Both the position numbers and the translations under genes were made by a program. DNA of 13,798 bases, from the NCBI GenBank assembly GCA_003510325.1, contig DONB01000184.1:6695-20492 (forward strand), given 5' to 3'. Below the pieces are notes generated by a model, which saw nothing but the letters and a program-made list of their open reading frames with translations, was not told the origin of the DNA and ran no database searches. Below, piece after piece: positions 13,528 to 13,798 of the stretch (position 1 is its first letter; each line of letters opens with the position of its first letter). The stretch comes from Thiobacillus sp. Lineage in GTDB: Bacteria > Pseudomonadota > Gammaproteobacteria > Burkholderiales > Thiobacillaceae.

Positions 13528-13798
13528 ATGAAACGTCTTGCCACGTTGACCGCGCTGGTTGCCTTTGCCGCCGTTGCCCAGGCTGCGCCTGAAACCTATG
13601 TCATCGACAACAGCCAGACTTCTTCCCTGTTCAGCTATCGCGCGCTGGGGCTTTCGAACCAGACGCACCGCTTTGAAAAGATCAGCGGCAAAGTGGTGTT
13701 CGACCATGCCGCCAGGACCGGCTCGGCCGAGGTGATGATCGATGCGGCCTCGGTGAACACCGGCAATTCCCTGTTGAACGAACATATCCAGGCCGCGG
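13528..13798 (+). CDS. YceI-family periplasmic protein 3, 5' part only
   Basis: Ninety codons are visible before the window ends; the frame is open. The protein begins with a signal peptide (MKRLATLTAL, then AAVAQAAPET; cleavage near residue 19) and continues with YceI features DNSQTSSLFSYRALGLSNQTHRF and SVNTGNSLLNEHIQAA. It matches yceI-2 at about 61 of 90 residues without gaps, so the two are recent paralogues. Differences cluster in the second strand, where HTYPHFTYNH of copy 2 is QTSSLFSYRA here. That may alter ligand preference. AAGGAG lies 8 bases before the ATG. It has a separate promoter region behind a terminator. Confidence 0.9.
   Translation, partial: MKRLATLTALVAFAAVAQAAPETYVIDNSQTSSLFSYRALGLSNQTHRFEKISGKVVFDHAARTGSAEVMIDAASVNTGNSLLNEHIQAA

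Noticed and set aside
1..13798. CRISPR arrays, tRNA or rRNA genes, insertion sequences
   Set aside because: No regularly spaced repeats, no tRNA-like cloverleaf or rRNA signature, and no transposase or terminal inverted repeats were seen on either strand.

Overview
The window is GC-rich, densely packed bacterial DNA. Codon use, short SD-linked gene spacing and the gene families (σ54/NtrC-type control, FdxA-type ferredoxin, YceI/cytochrome b561) suggest a betaproteobacterium, perhaps Rhodocyclales (Thauera/Azoarcus-like). That placement is a judgement by eye, not a search result.

Region 1 (1-3380, + strand): the tail of a GntR/HutC-type regulator (UTRA domain) runs straight into a tight operon. 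The operon encodes an AprA/fumarate-reductase-like flavoprotein, an AprB-like 2x[4Fe-4S] ferredoxin, a HEAT-repeat protein and an FdxA-type ferredoxin. Region 2 (3381-3558) is a control region. It has a perfect match to the GCAC-N5-TGGTGC NtrC site, a second dyad, and a near-perfect σ54 -24/-12 promoter. Region 3 (3559-10449, + strand) is a TauABC/SsuABC-type importer whose binding protein carries a C-terminal NosL-like domain. It is followed, after a 32-nt near-perfect palindrome, by a 1175-residue flavo-iron-sulfur protein. That protein joins a GltD/NfnB-like half to a PyrK/NfnA-like half on one chain.

Region 4 (10485-13798) looks unrelated. A DCC-family (DUF393) thiol protein on the minus strand diverges from a MarR regulator, cytochrome b561 and YceI operon. 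The MarR promoter sits inside a 14-bp inverted repeat. A second YceI gene ends at a strong intrinsic terminator. A third YceI gene, a paralogue of the second and cut by the window edge, lies behind a second σ54-type promoter.

Working model (inference): regions 1 to 3 form a nitrogen-limitation-induced system. It imports a small, possibly nitrogen-containing compound and processes it with an AprAB-like flavoenzyme. Ferredoxin electrons would come from a single-chain Nfn-like reductase. The substrate cannot be read from the sequence. Region 4 looks like a redox or oxidative-stress and periplasmic lipid-binding module.
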